Shown here piece after piece: positions 49,759 to 60,029 of a stretch of DNA of 64,000 nt; the first letter of the stretch is position 1; the number at the start of each line of letters is the position of its first letter. The position numbers and the translations under genes are program-made. Source of the DNA: Paenibacillus artemisiicola. Its GTDB lineage: Bacteria > Bacillota > Bacilli > Paenibacillales > Paenibacillaceae. The DNA lies in assembly GCF_017652985.1 (NCBI RefSeq), contig NZ_JAGGDJ010000013.1, forward strand, positions 62,001 through 126,000, written 5' to 3'. The notes below the pieces were generated by a model that was not told the origin of the DNA, made no database searches, and saw only the letters and a program-made list of their open reading frames with translations.

Positions 49759-51257
49759 TCAAGCCCCGCTCCGGGTCCGCCCGTCCCCCCGGCCGAAACG
49801 CTCGGCCAGCGAAGCGGCGACCGCCTCGGCGAGTCCGTCCAGCGCCGTCAAATCCTCGCCCCATACCGCCTCCAGGCGCAGAATGTTCGCCGCCGTGCGC
49901 GCCGGATCGTATCCGCCGCCGGCCGGCCCCGGCGCCCATGCGCCGCGAACCGCTTCGACAAGCGTCTCGTCGTCCCGCGGTTCGGCCGGCGCGCCGTCCG
50001 CGGCGTAAGCGTCCCGCGGGCGGTACAGCCAGATCAGCGCGGCCAGCGACCGCGCGATGACGACCGGAATGCTCCCTTCGGCCTGCGCGTACGCCTTCAA
50101 GGAAGGCAGCAGCCGCGTCCGCCATTTCGACAGGCTGTTCATCGCGATATCCGTCAGCCGGTGCCGGATGTACGGATTGCGGAACCGGTCCAGCGTCCCG
50201 CTCACGTAAGCGTCCGCCTCCGCGCGCGGCAGCGGCAGGCCGGGCAGCACCTCGTCCCGCAGCGCCCGCTCCCAGACCTCGCCCCACGCCGGATGCTCCA
50301 TCGCTTCCCGCACCTCGGACAGCCCGTCCGCTAGCCCCAGCGTCGCCATCATCGTGTGCGCGCCGTTCAGGATGCGCACCTTGAGCAGCTGGTACGGCGT
50401 CAGGTCCTCGACCCAGCGCACGTTCAGCCCCGCCTGCGCCAAGGGCAGCCGCGATTCCAGGCCGTCCGTCGCCTGGATCGCCCACAGATGGTACGGCTCC
50501 GCCGTCGCGAGCAGCGGATCGGAATAGCCCCATGCCGCGAACAAGCCGTCCGCTTCCTCGCGGGGATACCCGGTGACGATCCGGTCGACGAGCGTGTTCA
50601 CGAACCGGTTGGACGCTCGCACCCACCGCTTGAACGCCTCCGAGAGCCGCCAATCGTCCGCATGGCGGAGCACGATGTTCAGCAGAAGGTCGCCGTTCCG
50701 CTCGAGCAGCTCGCACGGCAGATGAACCAGTCCCCGCTCGGGATCGCCGGCGAAGGTCACGAACCGGCGATAGAGGAACACCGTCAGCTTGCCCGGGAAC
50801 GAGGCCACGGGCGCGCCGGGATTCCATTCGGCCTGCTGATACGCGAGCCCCGCCTCCGTCGTGTTGGAGACGACGAACTCCAGCTCCGGCGAATCGGCCA
50901 GCGCCAGGAAGGCGTCCCATTCCTCGTACGGATCGATCATCCGGGCGAACACGGAGACGATTTCGCGCTCCTCGACCTTCCGGCCGTCCTGCAGCCCGCG
51001 CACGAGCAGCGTATACGCGCCCCGCTGGGCCTTCAGCTTCTCCAGGTTCGGCTTGCCGGCCGGGCGCGGCTGGGTCACGGCGACGCCCCCGCCGAACAGC
51101 CCCTGCGCGTTGCAGCGCTGCACCATCCAATCGACGAAGCCGCGCAGGAAATTGCCTTCGCCGAACTGCAGCACTTTCACGGGCAGCCGGCAGACGGCCT
51201 GCCCTTCCGGCAGCTGCGCCAGGCCGGGGACGGCGCCGCCGGGATTGACCTTCGCCG

Positions 51258-51261
<4 letters not shown>
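49759..51261 (-). CDS. uxaB: tagaturonate reductase (altronate oxidoreductase)
   Basis: This 500-residue member of the mannitol dehydrogenase family reduces D-tagaturonate to D-altronate with NADH in galacturonate breakdown. The N-terminus has VLQFGEGNFLRGFVDWMV, and the active-site segment VRILNGAHTMMATLGL is conserved. It overlaps the uxaC stop by 4 bases (ATGA), which indicates coupling. GGAGGG precedes the start. Fructuronate reductase (UxuB) is the alternative, but the length and N-terminus favour UxaB. Confidence 0.88.
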
Positions 51262-52697
<1,436 letters not shown>

Positions 52698-52723
52698 GCG
52701 CGAATCCTCCATTCTCATCGTGT

Positions 52724-52803
52724 TCTTATGGTATCATAAGACAAAATACATCCGGCGGAATGGCCGATTTTGTTCAATCCTCCGGATATATGATCGATTT
52801 TGT
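52724..52803. promoter_or_regulatory. divergent uxaC/AraC control region with repeats
   Basis: TCTTATG-GTAT-CATAAGA (52724-52741) is a perfect 7-bp inverted repeat with the minus-strand uxaC -10 (TATGAT) inside it. CGATTTTGT occurs directly at 52765 and 52795, 30 bases apart, and inverted as ACAAAAT at 52741. These fit sites for the divergent AraC activator. The uxaC -35 region is poor, consistent with activator dependence. Confidence 0.5.
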
Positions 52804-52817
52804 CCCGAGGTGAGCAC

Positions 52818-53678
52818 ATGAGCGCAAGAGAGCAGGTTATCGTCGAGTACGGGCACGAGGAAGGGGAATTCTACCTCAGCCAGGTGCAGCGGACGGAGCC
52901 GTTCGAGCGGAACAACCACTATCACGGCACGTACGAGATCTACTATCTGCTGGCGGGCAGGCGGTACTACTTCATCAAGGACGCCTCGTATTCCGTCGCG
53001 GCCGGGGATCTGATCTTCATCAACAAATACGACGTGCACAAGACGTCCGTGCTCGGCTCCCCGCAGCACGAGCGGATCGTCATGAATTTCAGCGACGATT
53101 TCCTCGGCAAGGACCATCCGCTCTTCCGGCCCGAGCTGCTGCGGATGTTCGTGCGCGAGCCGCATCAATTCCGGCTGAAGCCGCAGGAGCAGTGGCATGT
53201 CGAACGCTTGCTGGCGCGCATGGCCGAGGAAGCGCGGCGGCGGGATGAAGGCTTCGAGCTGTCCCTGCGGCTGCTGCTGACGGAGCTGCTGCTGTTCGCG
53301 GCCCGGCTGAAGGCCGAGCCCGCCGATGCCGCCGAGGATCCGCTCAGTCCCGTTCACCGCAAGATCGGGCAGGTCGTCAAGCATCTGAACGCCCACTTCA
53401 GCCAGAGGCTTCCGCTGCCCGAGCTGTCCACCGCCTTCGGGCTCAGCCCCGCCTATCTCAGCCGCACGTTCAAGAAAATCACGGGCTTCACGATCGTCGG
53501 CTACCAGCACCTGATGCGCGTTCGCGAAGCGCAATCGCTCCTCGCCGCGACGGACGACAAAATCGCGGACATCGCCGTCGCCGTCGGCTTCGAGCAATTC
53601 GCGCATTTCAACCGGACGTTCAAGAAGCTCACCGGCGCCTCGCCGACCCGCTACCGCAAATTGAACCGCCGTCCGTAG
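52818..53678 (+). CDS. AraC family transcriptional regulator (uronate-responsive, inferred)
   Basis: This 286-residue protein has a cupin sensor domain (NNHYHGTYEIYYLLAGRRYYFIKD) and a C-terminal AraC domain (LPELSTAFGLSPAYLSRTFKKITGFTIVGY and IADIAVAVGFEQFAHFNRTFKKLTGASPTRYRKL). GAGGTG precedes the ATG at 52818. It is divergent from uxaC, so it likely activates the uxaC-uxaB operon. A bidirectional terminator follows. Confidence 0.92.
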   Translation: MSAREQVIVEYGHEEGEFYLSQVQRTEPFERNNHYHGTYEIYYLLAGRRYYFIKDASYSVAAGDLIFINKYDVHKTSVLGSPQHERIVMNFSDDFLGKDHPLFRPELLRMFVREPHQFRLKPQEQWHVERLLARMAEEARRRDEGFELSLRLLLTELLLFAARLKAEPADAAEDPLSPVHRKIGQVVKHLNAHFSQRLPLPELSTAFGLSPAYLSRTFKKITGFTIVGYQHLMRVREAQSLLAATDDKIADIAVAVGFEQFAHFNRTFKKLTGASPTRYRKLNRRP

Positions 53679-53741
53679 CCCGGCGATCCGCGCCGCGCCG
53701 CCCCGCGAGCCGCGCGCGAATGCGCCGCCGGCTCCCGCGCG

Positions 53742-53771
53742 AAAAAAAAGCCCCGGACCCCGGGGCTTTTT
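53742..53771. terminator. bidirectional terminator
   Basis: GCCCCGG and CCGGGGC form a stem with a 3-base loop, flanked by eight A and five T residues. It ends the plus-strand AraC gene and the minus-strand kduI-kdgA operon. Confidence 0.88.
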
Positions 53772-53877
53772 CGCTGGTATTGTCGCTGCTTGTCGCCGCT
53801 ATCCTCGCTATGCGGTCTTATCCGCGCCCGCGTCCGGTTCGCGGCTCAAGCAACGCCGTGCGCTTGCCGGGCTCGCG

Positions 53878-54516
53878 TTACGACAAGCCCTTCGCCGCCG
53901 CCGCGAACGCCTTCGCCAGCTTCGTCAGTTCCTCGAATTTCCCTTCCTTGACGAGCTGCTTGTCCACGAGGTTGCCGCCGAGTCCGACCGCGGCCGCGCC
54001 GGCGTCCAGCACGCCGCGGATGTTCTGCAGGTTGACGCCGCCGGTGGCGATCATCGGAATATGGTTCAGCGGCGCGCGGATTTCCTTCAAGTAATTCACG
54101 CCGAGCGAGCCGAGCGGGAACAGCTTCACCGCCGTCGCGCCGGCCTTGAATGCGCGCACGATCTCGGTCGGCGTCATCGTGCCCGGCCAGACGTCCACGT
54201 CGTGCTCCAGCCCGTACGCGATGACTTCCTCGTCCAGGTTCGGCGAGATGATGTATTCCGCTCCCGCGGCGACCGCTTCCTTCGCCTGCCCGAGATCGAG
54301 CACGGTGCCGGCGCCGATCCGCATGCGGCCGGCATATTGCTCCCGGAACCGGGCGATCATGCCGAGCGCCCCGTCCGTGTTCAGCGTCACCTCCAGGAAG
54401 ACGATGCCGCCGTCGGCCAGCGCCTTTGCCGTGGCATCGCCCGCTTCCTCCGGAATGCCGCGGATGATCGCGATGATTTTCTCCTCGTACAGCGCCTGCA
54501 ATAAATTCAAAGACAT
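53878..54516 (-). CDS. kdgA: KDPG/KHG aldolase
   Basis: This 212-residue class I aldolase cleaves 2-keto-3-deoxy-6-phosphogluconate to pyruvate and glyceraldehyde-3-phosphate. The Schiff-base Lys is in ATAVKLFPLG, and the catalytic Glu is in IVFLEVTLNT. AAAGGAG lies 8 bases before the ATG. It is the last gene of the operon and finishes the uronate and unsaturated-uronate pathways. KDG kinase is not encoded in the window. Confidence 0.95.
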   Translation of the reverse strand: MSLNLLQALYEEKIIAIIRGIPEEAGDATAKALADGGIVFLEVTLNTDGALGMIARFREQYAGRMRIGAGTVLDLGQAKEAVAAGAEYIISPNLDEEVIAYGLEHDVDVWPGTMTPTEIVRAFKAGATAVKLFPLGSLGVNYLKEIRAPLNHIPMIATGGVNLQNIRGVLDAGAAAVGLGGNLVDKQLVKEGKFEELTKLAKAFAAAAKGLS

Positions 54517-54576
54517 GATTGAACTCCTTTCTCCGAACGCCTCCGTTCGGCAGCCGATCCGTGTACCGGACCGGCG

Positions 54577-55326
54577 TCAGCGGGCCATCCAGCCGCCGTC
54601 GACGCAGAGCACGTGGCCGTTCATATAGTCGGAAGCGGAGGAGGCCAGGAACACCGCCGGCCCCTTCAAATCGTCCGGGCTGCCCCAGCGGCCCGCCGGG
54701 ATGCGCTCCAGGATGGCCTGGCTCCGCTGCTCGTCCGCCCGAAGCGGCGCCGTGTTGCGCGTGGCGATGTAGCCCGGCGCGATCGCGTTCACCTGAATGC
54801 CTTTGCTCGCCCATTCGTTGGCGAGCGCCTTCGTGACGCCGGCCACCGCGTGCTTGCTCGCCGTGTAGCCGGGCACGTTGATGCCGCCCTGGTAGCTGAG
54901 CATGGAGGCGATGTTGATGATTTTGCCGCTGCCCCGCTCGATCATATGGCCGCCCGCGAGCTGGCTGAGGAAGAACAGCGCGTTCAGGTTCAGGTCGATG
55001 ACGTCGTGCCAATCCCGGCGCGCGTGCTCGGCGGCGGGCGCGCGGCGGATCGTGCCGGCGTTGTTGACGAGAATGTCGACCTGCCCGAAGCAGCCGAGCG
55101 CCCGGGCGAAGACCGCCTCCAGCCCGTCCAGGTCGCTCAGGTCGGCGGAAAATTCCGCGATCGTGCCGCCGAACGCGCGCGCCAGCGCGACCGTCTCGGC
55201 GCTGTTCGAGGCCGAGACGGCGACGACCGACGCGCCCGCTTCCGCGAGCCCGACGGCGATCGCCTGGCCGATGCCGCCGGACGTGCCGGTGACCAGCGCC
55301 GTTTTGCCCGTTAAATCAAAGCTCAT
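54577..55326 (-). CDS. kduD: 2-dehydro-3-deoxy-D-gluconate 5-dehydrogenase
   Basis: This 249-residue SDR reduces 2,5-diketo-3-deoxygluconate to KDG. TGTSGGIGQAIA, NNAGTIRRAPA, the catalytic S-Y-x3-K series in GYTASKHAV, and GYIATRNT are characteristic. The start at 55326 has GGGAG upstream and overlaps the deoR stop by 11 bases. It sits between the regulator and kdgA. Confidence 0.93.
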   Translation of the reverse strand: MSFDLTGKTALVTGTSGGIGQAIAVGLAEAGASVVAVSASNSAETVALARAFGGTIAEFSADLSDLDGLEAVFARALGCFGQVDILVNNAGTIRRAPAAEHARRDWHDVIDLNLNALFFLSQLAGGHMIERGSGKIINIASMLSYQGGINVPGYTASKHAVAGVTKALANEWASKGIQVNAIAPGYIATRNTAPLRADEQRSQAILERIPAGRWGSPDDLKGPAVFLASSASDYMNGHVLCVDGGWMAR

Positions 55327-56092
55327 CGCTTCCACTCCCTTGTATGATTACCCGCGCGCCGCCCTGGCGGAACAGCTCCGCCGTTCCGGACGGCATGCCC
55401 GAGTCCGTAATGATCGCCGCGACCTCGTCCAGCCTGGCGAAGGTGAAGAGCGCCCCCTGCCCGAACTTGTGGTGATCCGCCGTCACGTACGAGGCCTTCG
55501 CCGTCTCCAGCCACGCCCGCTTGATGCCGACGGATTCGCCGGAATAGATCGTGAAGCCGTATTCGGCGTGCACGCCCGTCGCGGAGAGAAACGCCTTCGT
55601 GATGTTCAGTTTGCGGATGTAGGCTTCCGCTTCGGCGCCGATCAGCACGTTCCGGCTCTGGTAGCCGCCGGGCACGACGAGGCGGATCCGCTCCCTGCGG
55701 GACAGCTCCGCGATGATGAGCAGGTCGTTGGTCACGACGGTGAGCGGCTGATCCGCAAGCTGCCGGGCCATCTCCAAGGTCGTGCGCCCGCCGTCCAGGG
55801 CGATGACCTCGTTCGGCTCGACGAGCGCCGCGGCCGACGCCGCGATCTCCCGGCGCTCCGCCGCGTTCGGCGCTTCCTCGCGCTTCGGCGACAGGATGCC
55901 GAGCTGGTTCGGCTGCGCGAGCACCGCCCCGCCGTGCACGCGGGCCAGCAAACCTTTCTCCTCCAGCTTCGCCAGGTCCTCCCGGATCGTCTTGCCCGTG
56001 ACGCCGAGCGCCTCGGTCAGCTCCGCGACCGTCACCTCGCGCGCGGCCAGCAGCGTTTCCATGATCTTCTCGTATCTTCGCAGTGGGTTCAT
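55316..56092 (-). CDS. DeoR/GlpR family transcriptional regulator
   Basis: This 258-residue protein has an N-terminal winged helix (VTVAELTEALGVTGKTIREDLAKLEEKGLLARVHGGA) and a DeoRC sugar-phosphate-sensing domain with the conserved DGGRTTLEMA and TNDLLI stretches. It is encoded inside the kdu operon it probably represses. Three phased repeats at the kduI promoter are its likely operators. The likely inducer is KDG or KDPG; this is inferred. No strong ribosome site precedes the ATG. Confidence 0.92.
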   Translation of the reverse strand: MNPLRRYEKIMETLLAAREVTVAELTEALGVTGKTIREDLAKLEEKGLLARVHGGAVLAQPNQLGILSPKREEAPNAAERREIAASAAALVEPNEVIALDGGRTTLEMARQLADQPLTVVTNDLLIIAELSRRERIRLVVPGGYQSRNVLIGAEAEAYIRKLNITKAFLSATGVHAEYGFTIYSGESVGIKRAWLETAKASYVTADHHKFGQGALFTFARLDEVAAIITDSGMPSGTAELFRQGGARVIIQGSGSDEL

Positions 56093-56126
56093 GTCGGATT
56101 CGTCGCTTTCTTGCGTAGTTTTGCTC

Positions 56127-56960
56127 TTATTTTAAATCTTTCATGGCCACGGCGTCCATGTCCTCGAACACTTGGTTCTCGCCGGCCATGCCCCAGATGA
56201 ACGTATAGCTGCTCGTGCCGACGCCGCTGTGGATCGACCAGCTCGGCGAAATGACGGCCTGCTCGCCCCGCACCGCGAGGTGGCGCGTCTCGTCCGGCTC
56301 GCCCATCAGATGGAACACGACCCCGTCCTCCGGCATGTCGAAGTAGAAGTACACCTCCGAGCGGCGGTTATGCGTATGGCACGGCATCGTGTTCCACATG
56401 CTGCCGTCCTTCAGGAGCGTCATGCCCATGACGAGCTGGCAGCTCTGGATGCCGCCGGTATGGATATAGCGGTAGATCGTCCGCTCGTTGGAATTCGTCC
56501 GGCTGCCGAGATGGTTCGGGGACGCCTCGCTGATCGCGGCCTTCACCGTCGGGTACGTCTGATGCGCCGGGGTCGAGTTCAAGTAGTACTTCGCCGGCTT
56601 GCCCGCGTCCTCGCTCGCGAAGACGACGTCCTTCGCGCCGCGGCCGACGTAGAGGCAGTCCTTGCTCGCCATCGCGTACGTCTCGCCGTCGACCGTCACC
56701 GTGCCCGCGCCGCCGACGTTGATGATGCCGATCTCGCGGCGCTCCAGGAACGTGGCCGCGCCGATCGTCTTCGGGTCCGCCTCGAGCTTGACGGTCTCGC
56801 GGACCGGCACGACGCCGCCGATGATGAACCGGTCGACGTGGGAATAGCTCAGCACGAGCTTGTCGGCCTGGAGCAGCCGCTCGATCAGAAACTCGTCCCG
56901 CAGGCGGGTCGTGTCGAACGCCTTGACCTCGTTCGGATGGGAAGCATAACGGATTTCCAT
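56127..56960 (-). CDS. kduI: 5-dehydro-4-deoxy-D-glucuronate isomerase
   Basis: This 277-residue bicupin isomerises 5-keto-4-deoxyuronate, from pectin or glycosaminoglycan lyases, to 2,5-diketo-3-deoxygluconate. The metal site H-x-H-x5-E is seen in PCHTHNRRSEVYFYFDMPED, and other family blocks are FLERREIGIINVGG and DCLYVGRGAKDV. The ATG at 56960 has AAGGAG upstream; an upstream in-frame start lies in the operator repeats. First gene of kduI-deoR-kduD-kdgA. Confidence 0.95.
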   Translation of the reverse strand: MEIRYASHPNEVKAFDTTRLRDEFLIERLLQADKLVLSYSHVDRFIIGGVVPVRETVKLEADPKTIGAATFLERREIGIINVGGAGTVTVDGETYAMASKDCLYVGRGAKDVVFASEDAGKPAKYYLNSTPAHQTYPTVKAAISEASPNHLGSRTNSNERTIYRYIHTGGIQSCQLVMGMTLLKDGSMWNTMPCHTHNRRSEVYFYFDMPEDGVVFHLMGEPDETRHLAVRGEQAVISPSWSIHSGVGTSSYTFIWGMAGENQVFEDMDAVAMKDLK

Positions 56961-56980
56961 GATTGCATTCTCCTTTTCAT

Positions 56981-57019
56981 GTTCATTTAAGTTCATTTAT
57001 TACTTTATATGTTCATTTT
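56981..57019. promoter_or_regulatory. three phased GTTCATTT repeats (putative DeoR operators)
   Basis: GTTCATTTW begins at 56981, 56991 and 57011, one and two helical turns apart. The last copy overlaps the -10 box and the others cover the start of transcription. Phased direct repeats near promoters are typical of DeoR-family repressors. Confidence 0.7.
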
Positions 57020-57043
57020 AGAGCCGATTCGTCGTTTTGGCAA
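57015..57043 (-). promoter_or_regulatory. sigma-A promoter of the kdu operon
   Basis: TTGCCA and TAAAAT are separated by exactly 17 bases on the minus strand, about 55 bases before the kduI start. Confidence 0.7.
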
Positions 57044-57082
57044 CGGGATTCGCTAAAAATCCGTTGAGGCGTCCAAGCGCAA

Positions 57083-57115
57083 AGAAGCATGCCGCTTCAT
57101 CGGCGGCATGCTTCT
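57083..57115 (-). terminator. terminator of the minus-strand importer operon
   Basis: AGAAGCATGCCG and CGGCATGCTTCT form a perfect 12-bp stem with a 9-base loop; the minus strand continues TTTGCGC. It lies 58 bases after the TolB-like gene. Confidence 0.7.
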
Positions 57116-57173
57116 CGAGTATGGTTATGCGCGAATCGGGCGCAACCCGATCCCGTCAACGATCCGCGGGGGA

Positions 57174-58061
57174 TTACGCTTCTTCCTTCAGCTTGTAGCT
57201 CACGAACGCCAAACGTCCGCCGTCCGGCGACCAGGAGTTGACGTTAAGCGTGCCTTGTCCGCCGAACAACGCCGCGAGCGTGCGGTACTCGCCTCCGGCG
57301 CTTGCGATGACGCGAATCTCGACCTGCTTGTTCGCGGGGTGGTCGCCCGGCGCGACGTCGTCCTTCCGGTACGTGATGTACGCGACTTGTTCGCCGTCGG
57401 GCGATACGTGCGGGAACCAGCTGTTGCTCTCGTCGAACGTCATTTGCGTCTGCCCGCTGCCGTCCGCGTTCATGCGCCACACCTGCATCAGGCCGGATCG
57501 CACCGAATTGAACCAGATGTGCTTGCCGTCCGGCGAATACTCGGGCCCGTCGTTCAATCCCTCCGCGAAGGTCAGCTGCCGCTCGATGCCGCCGTCTACG
57601 GGAATTTCGTAAATATCGTACTCGCCGTCGCGCTCCGCGCAGTACGCGAGCGTGCGGCCGTCCGGCGACCAGCCGTGCAGATAGCTCGGCGCCATCGGCG
57701 TGACGAGGACCGGCTGCCCGCCGGCGAGCGGGAACGTATAGATGCGCGATTGGCCGTCTTCGTAGGTATGATGGCTGACCGCGACGAACGCGCCGTCCGG
57801 CGACAAGACATGGTCGTTGTTGCACTGCACGGCGAAGCCCGATTCGATGACCTTGCTCTCTCCCGTGGCGATGTCGAACGCGTAGAGATAGCCCAAGCTG
57901 TTATAAATCAAACGCGTGCCGTCGGGGGTCCAATTCGGCGCCTCGACCAAATAATCGAATTCGGCCAGGACGCGCCGTTCGCCGGTCCGCGCGTCGACGG
58001 TCTCCAGCAGGCTGACGACGTTTCTTCCCGCTTCCTGCCGCGGTTCCTTCAATCGCTTCAT
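57174..58061 (-). CDS. TolB-like beta-propeller protein
   Basis: The 295-residue protein consists of about six WD40/TolB-type blades, seen as repeated S/T-P-D-G motifs ([75 protein letters not shown]). It has no signal peptide, so it is cytoplasmic. AAGGAG precedes the ATG. It is the last gene of a long sugar-related operon and could be a lyase or lactonase-like enzyme for uronate oligomers, by analogy to oligogalacturonate lyase propellers. This is not shown by motif. Confidence 0.82.
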   Translation of the reverse strand: MKRLKEPRQEAGRNVVSLLETVDARTGERRVLAEFDYLVEAPNWTPDGTRLIYNSLGYLYAFDIATGESKVIESGFAVQCNNDHVLSPDGAFVAVSHHTYEDGQSRIYTFPLAGGQPVLVTPMAPSYLHGWSPDGRTLAYCAERDGEYDIYEIPVDGGIERQLTFAEGLNDGPEYSPDGKHIWFNSVRSGLMQVWRMNADGSGQTQMTFDESNSWFPHVSPDGEQVAYITYRKDDVAPGDHPANKQVEIRVIASAGGEYRTLAALFGGQGTLNVNSWSPDGGRLAFVSYKLKEEA

Positions 58062-58110
58062 GATCGCTCGCTCCTTCTCGTTATCCGCGGCGCTCCCGGG
58101 AACCCGGGCG

Positions 58111-58563
58111 TTACGCCTTCGGCTTGATGTTCAAATTCACGCCCAGATCGTCCTCGCTGTCGACGATCGTCCAGCTGCTGCCGGGATAGTATCCGACCGT
58201 GCGCATCGCGTACCCCATTTCCTCCAGTTCGCCGATCACCGCGTCTCGCTTGTCGCCGACCTGGAAGCCCAGATGATGAACGCCGTTGCCGTGCTTGTCG
58301 AGAAACTCGCGGAACGTGCTGTCGCGCTCGTCCGGCTCGTGGAGCTCGATGACGAAGCCGCCGGCCTGAATGACGGCGAACTTGAGGCCGTAATAGGCGG
58401 GCTGCCCGCGATAGGTCAATTCCGGATTGCGGGCCGGCGGATGGTCGGCGATGTCCGGCACGGGCACGTTGAAGAAGCGGGCCCAGGTCTCGGCCGCCTT
58501 CCGGATGTCCTTCACGACGAGCGCGATCTGGATGAATCCGTCGAAACCGATCGGGTTGTTCAT
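58111..58563 (-). CDS. VOC family protein (glyoxalase/methylmalonyl-CoA epimerase-like)
   Basis: This 150-residue protein has the VOC fold with candidate metal ligands His/Glu/His: [42 protein letters not shown]. The start at 58563 has a weak GGGG site; a longer frame starts at 58611. It is similar in layout to the other VOC gene of this operon, so one may be a duplicate. The 13-bp repeat array lies directly upstream. Confidence 0.85.
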   Translation of the reverse strand: MNNPIGFDGFIQIALVVKDIRKAAETWARFFNVPVPDIADHPPARNPELTYRGQPAYYGLKFAVIQAGGFVIELHEPDERDSTFREFLDKHGNGVHHLGFQVGDKRDAVIGELEEMGYAMRTVGYYPGSSWTIVDSEDDLGVNLNIKPKA

Positions 58564-58605
58564 GGCGGTTTTCCCCATTTCGTAGATGAAGTGATGAGTC
58601 TTGCA

Positions 58606-58775
58606 ATTCAAAGCGTCGAATCAAAGTTGCTAATTGAAGTTTCTAATCAAAGTTGCTAATCGAAGTTTCTAATCGAAGTTTCAAATCAAAGCTTCTAAAT
58701 CAAAGCTTCTAATCAAAGCTTCAAATCAAAGCTTCTAATCAAAGCTTCTAATCAAAGCTTCTAATCAGAGCGTCG
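58606..58775. repeat. 13-bp tandem repeat array, about 12 copies
   Basis: The unit AATCAAAGCTTCT is repeated head to tail from 58619 to 58762 (11 copies, one with an extra A), with degenerate flanks. The first copies read AATCAAAGTTGCT or AATCGAAGTTTCT and the later ones are nearly identical, which suggests recent expansion at the SDR-proximal end. The period is not a multiple of three. It fills the gap between the SDR stop and the VOC start, inside the presumed operon. Confidence 0.92.
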
Positions 58776-59474
58776 TCAAATCGGCATTTCCTTCCCTGCA
58801 TGATCCACGAAATCGAACGGTGCCGCGGGAACGATTTTCCGCTCGATCATATCCAAGATGCCGCTCGCGCTATCGCGCGGATTGCCCGGCGCCGAGGGGC
58901 CGCCCATATCCGTCTTCATCCAGCCGGGGTGCACGCTCAGCACCGCGATGCCCCGGTCCTTGACGTAAGCGCGCAGCTGGCGCGTGAACATATTGAGCGC
59001 CGCCTTCGACAGCGCATAAGGATAATCGCCCGGGTACGCGTGCGTGACGCTGCCCGCTTCCGACGAGATGTTGATGAGCGCCGCGTCCCGTTCCGTCAGC
59101 AGCGGCAGGAAGTGCTTCGCCACCCGCATCGGCCCGAACAGATTGATATCGAACGATTCGGCGACCTCGTCCATCCGAAGCGCCTCGATCGGGGTATTGC
59201 GCGCGGCGAGCACGGCGGCGTTGTTGACGATCGCGCCGAGCCGCGTCCCGGCTTGTTTCAGACGGGCGGCCAAGTCCGACAGCCCCGCCTCGTCCGTAAC
59301 GTCCAGCGCGGCCAAGGCAAGCCGCGCGCCATGCCGCCCGGCGAGCGCGGCCAGACCGTCGCTCTTCGCGGCGGGATCGCGCATGCCGGCGATGACGGCA
59401 TGCCCGCGCCCGAGCGCCGCCTCGGCGATCGCCAAGCCCAGCCCGCGGTTCGCGCCCGTGATCAGGATGTTCAT
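58776..59474 (-). CDS. SDR family oxidoreductase (C-factor/sniffer-like)
   Basis: This 232-residue classical SDR begins ITGANRGLGLAIAEA and has NNAAVLA and the active-site Y-A-L-S-K motif in YPYALSKAALNMF. AAGGAG lies before the ATG at 59474. It is part of the operon behind the ABC importer and probably reduces or oxidises an imported sugar. Its stop codon lies directly against the repeat array. Confidence 0.9.
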   Translation of the reverse strand: MNILITGANRGLGLAIAEAALGRGHAVIAGMRDPAAKSDGLAALAGRHGARLALAALDVTDEAGLSDLAARLKQAGTRLGAIVNNAAVLAARNTPIEALRMDEVAESFDINLFGPMRVAKHFLPLLTERDAALINISSEAGSVTHAYPGDYPYALSKAALNMFTRQLRAYVKDRGIAVLSVHPGWMKTDMGGPSAPGNPRDSASGILDMIERKIVPAAPFDFVDHAGKEMPI

Positions 59475-59573
59475 CGACTTCGCTCCTTCCCCATTCGCCC
59501 TTCTACCGGCAAGCGCGCGGCATAACGGACGCAATCGCCCCGTCCCGCGTTCGCAATAATCGGCAAGGGACCG

Positions 59574-60029
59574 TTAACGATCGTTCTCCAGCAATTCCAG
59601 CAGCACCTTCAACGCCCGGGACGAATCCATATAAGCGTATCGTCCGCCGGTATACTCGCCCTTCTGCTGCAGCGGAATGCCGTGCTTCTCCAGCGCGTCG
59701 ATCTTGTCCTTCATCTTCTCGACGACGAAGGCCAGATGGTGGACGCCTTCGCCGCGCGCGTTCAGATGGTCGCGCCAGGTGCTCGGATGACCGTCGGGCT
59801 CGATCAGCTCCAGCTGCACGGGACCCAGATCGATGAACGCCAGCTTCGCGCGCGCCTCCGAAGGCGCGCCGCCGTATTCCGTCTTCGCCTTGTCCGCCGC
59901 ATCCGTCCAGAACCAGGCCGGCGGCTCGATGCCGAGAAGCTCGGCATACGCGCGCGAGGCCGTTTCGATGTCGTGCACCACCACGCCGATTTGGGCGACG
60001 GCGTTCGTGCCCAGCTTCGAATTAGTCAT
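59574..60029 (-). CDS. VOC family protein (glyoxalase/epimerase-like)
   Basis: This 151-residue VOC-fold protein has IGVVVHDIETASRAYAELLG, VQLELIEPDG and GVHHLAFVVEKM with His/Glu/His metal ligand candidates. AAGGAGG lies before the ATG. Its start overlaps the stop of the Gfo/Idh gene by 8 bases, so the two are translationally coupled and probably act on the same substrate. Confidence 0.9.
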   Translation of the reverse strand: MTNSKLGTNAVAQIGVVVHDIETASRAYAELLGIEPPAWFWTDAADKAKTEYGGAPSEARAKLAFIDLGPVQLELIEPDGHPSTWRDHLNARGEGVHHLAFVVEKMKDKIDALEKHGIPLQQKGEYTGGRYAYMDSSRALKVLLELLENDR

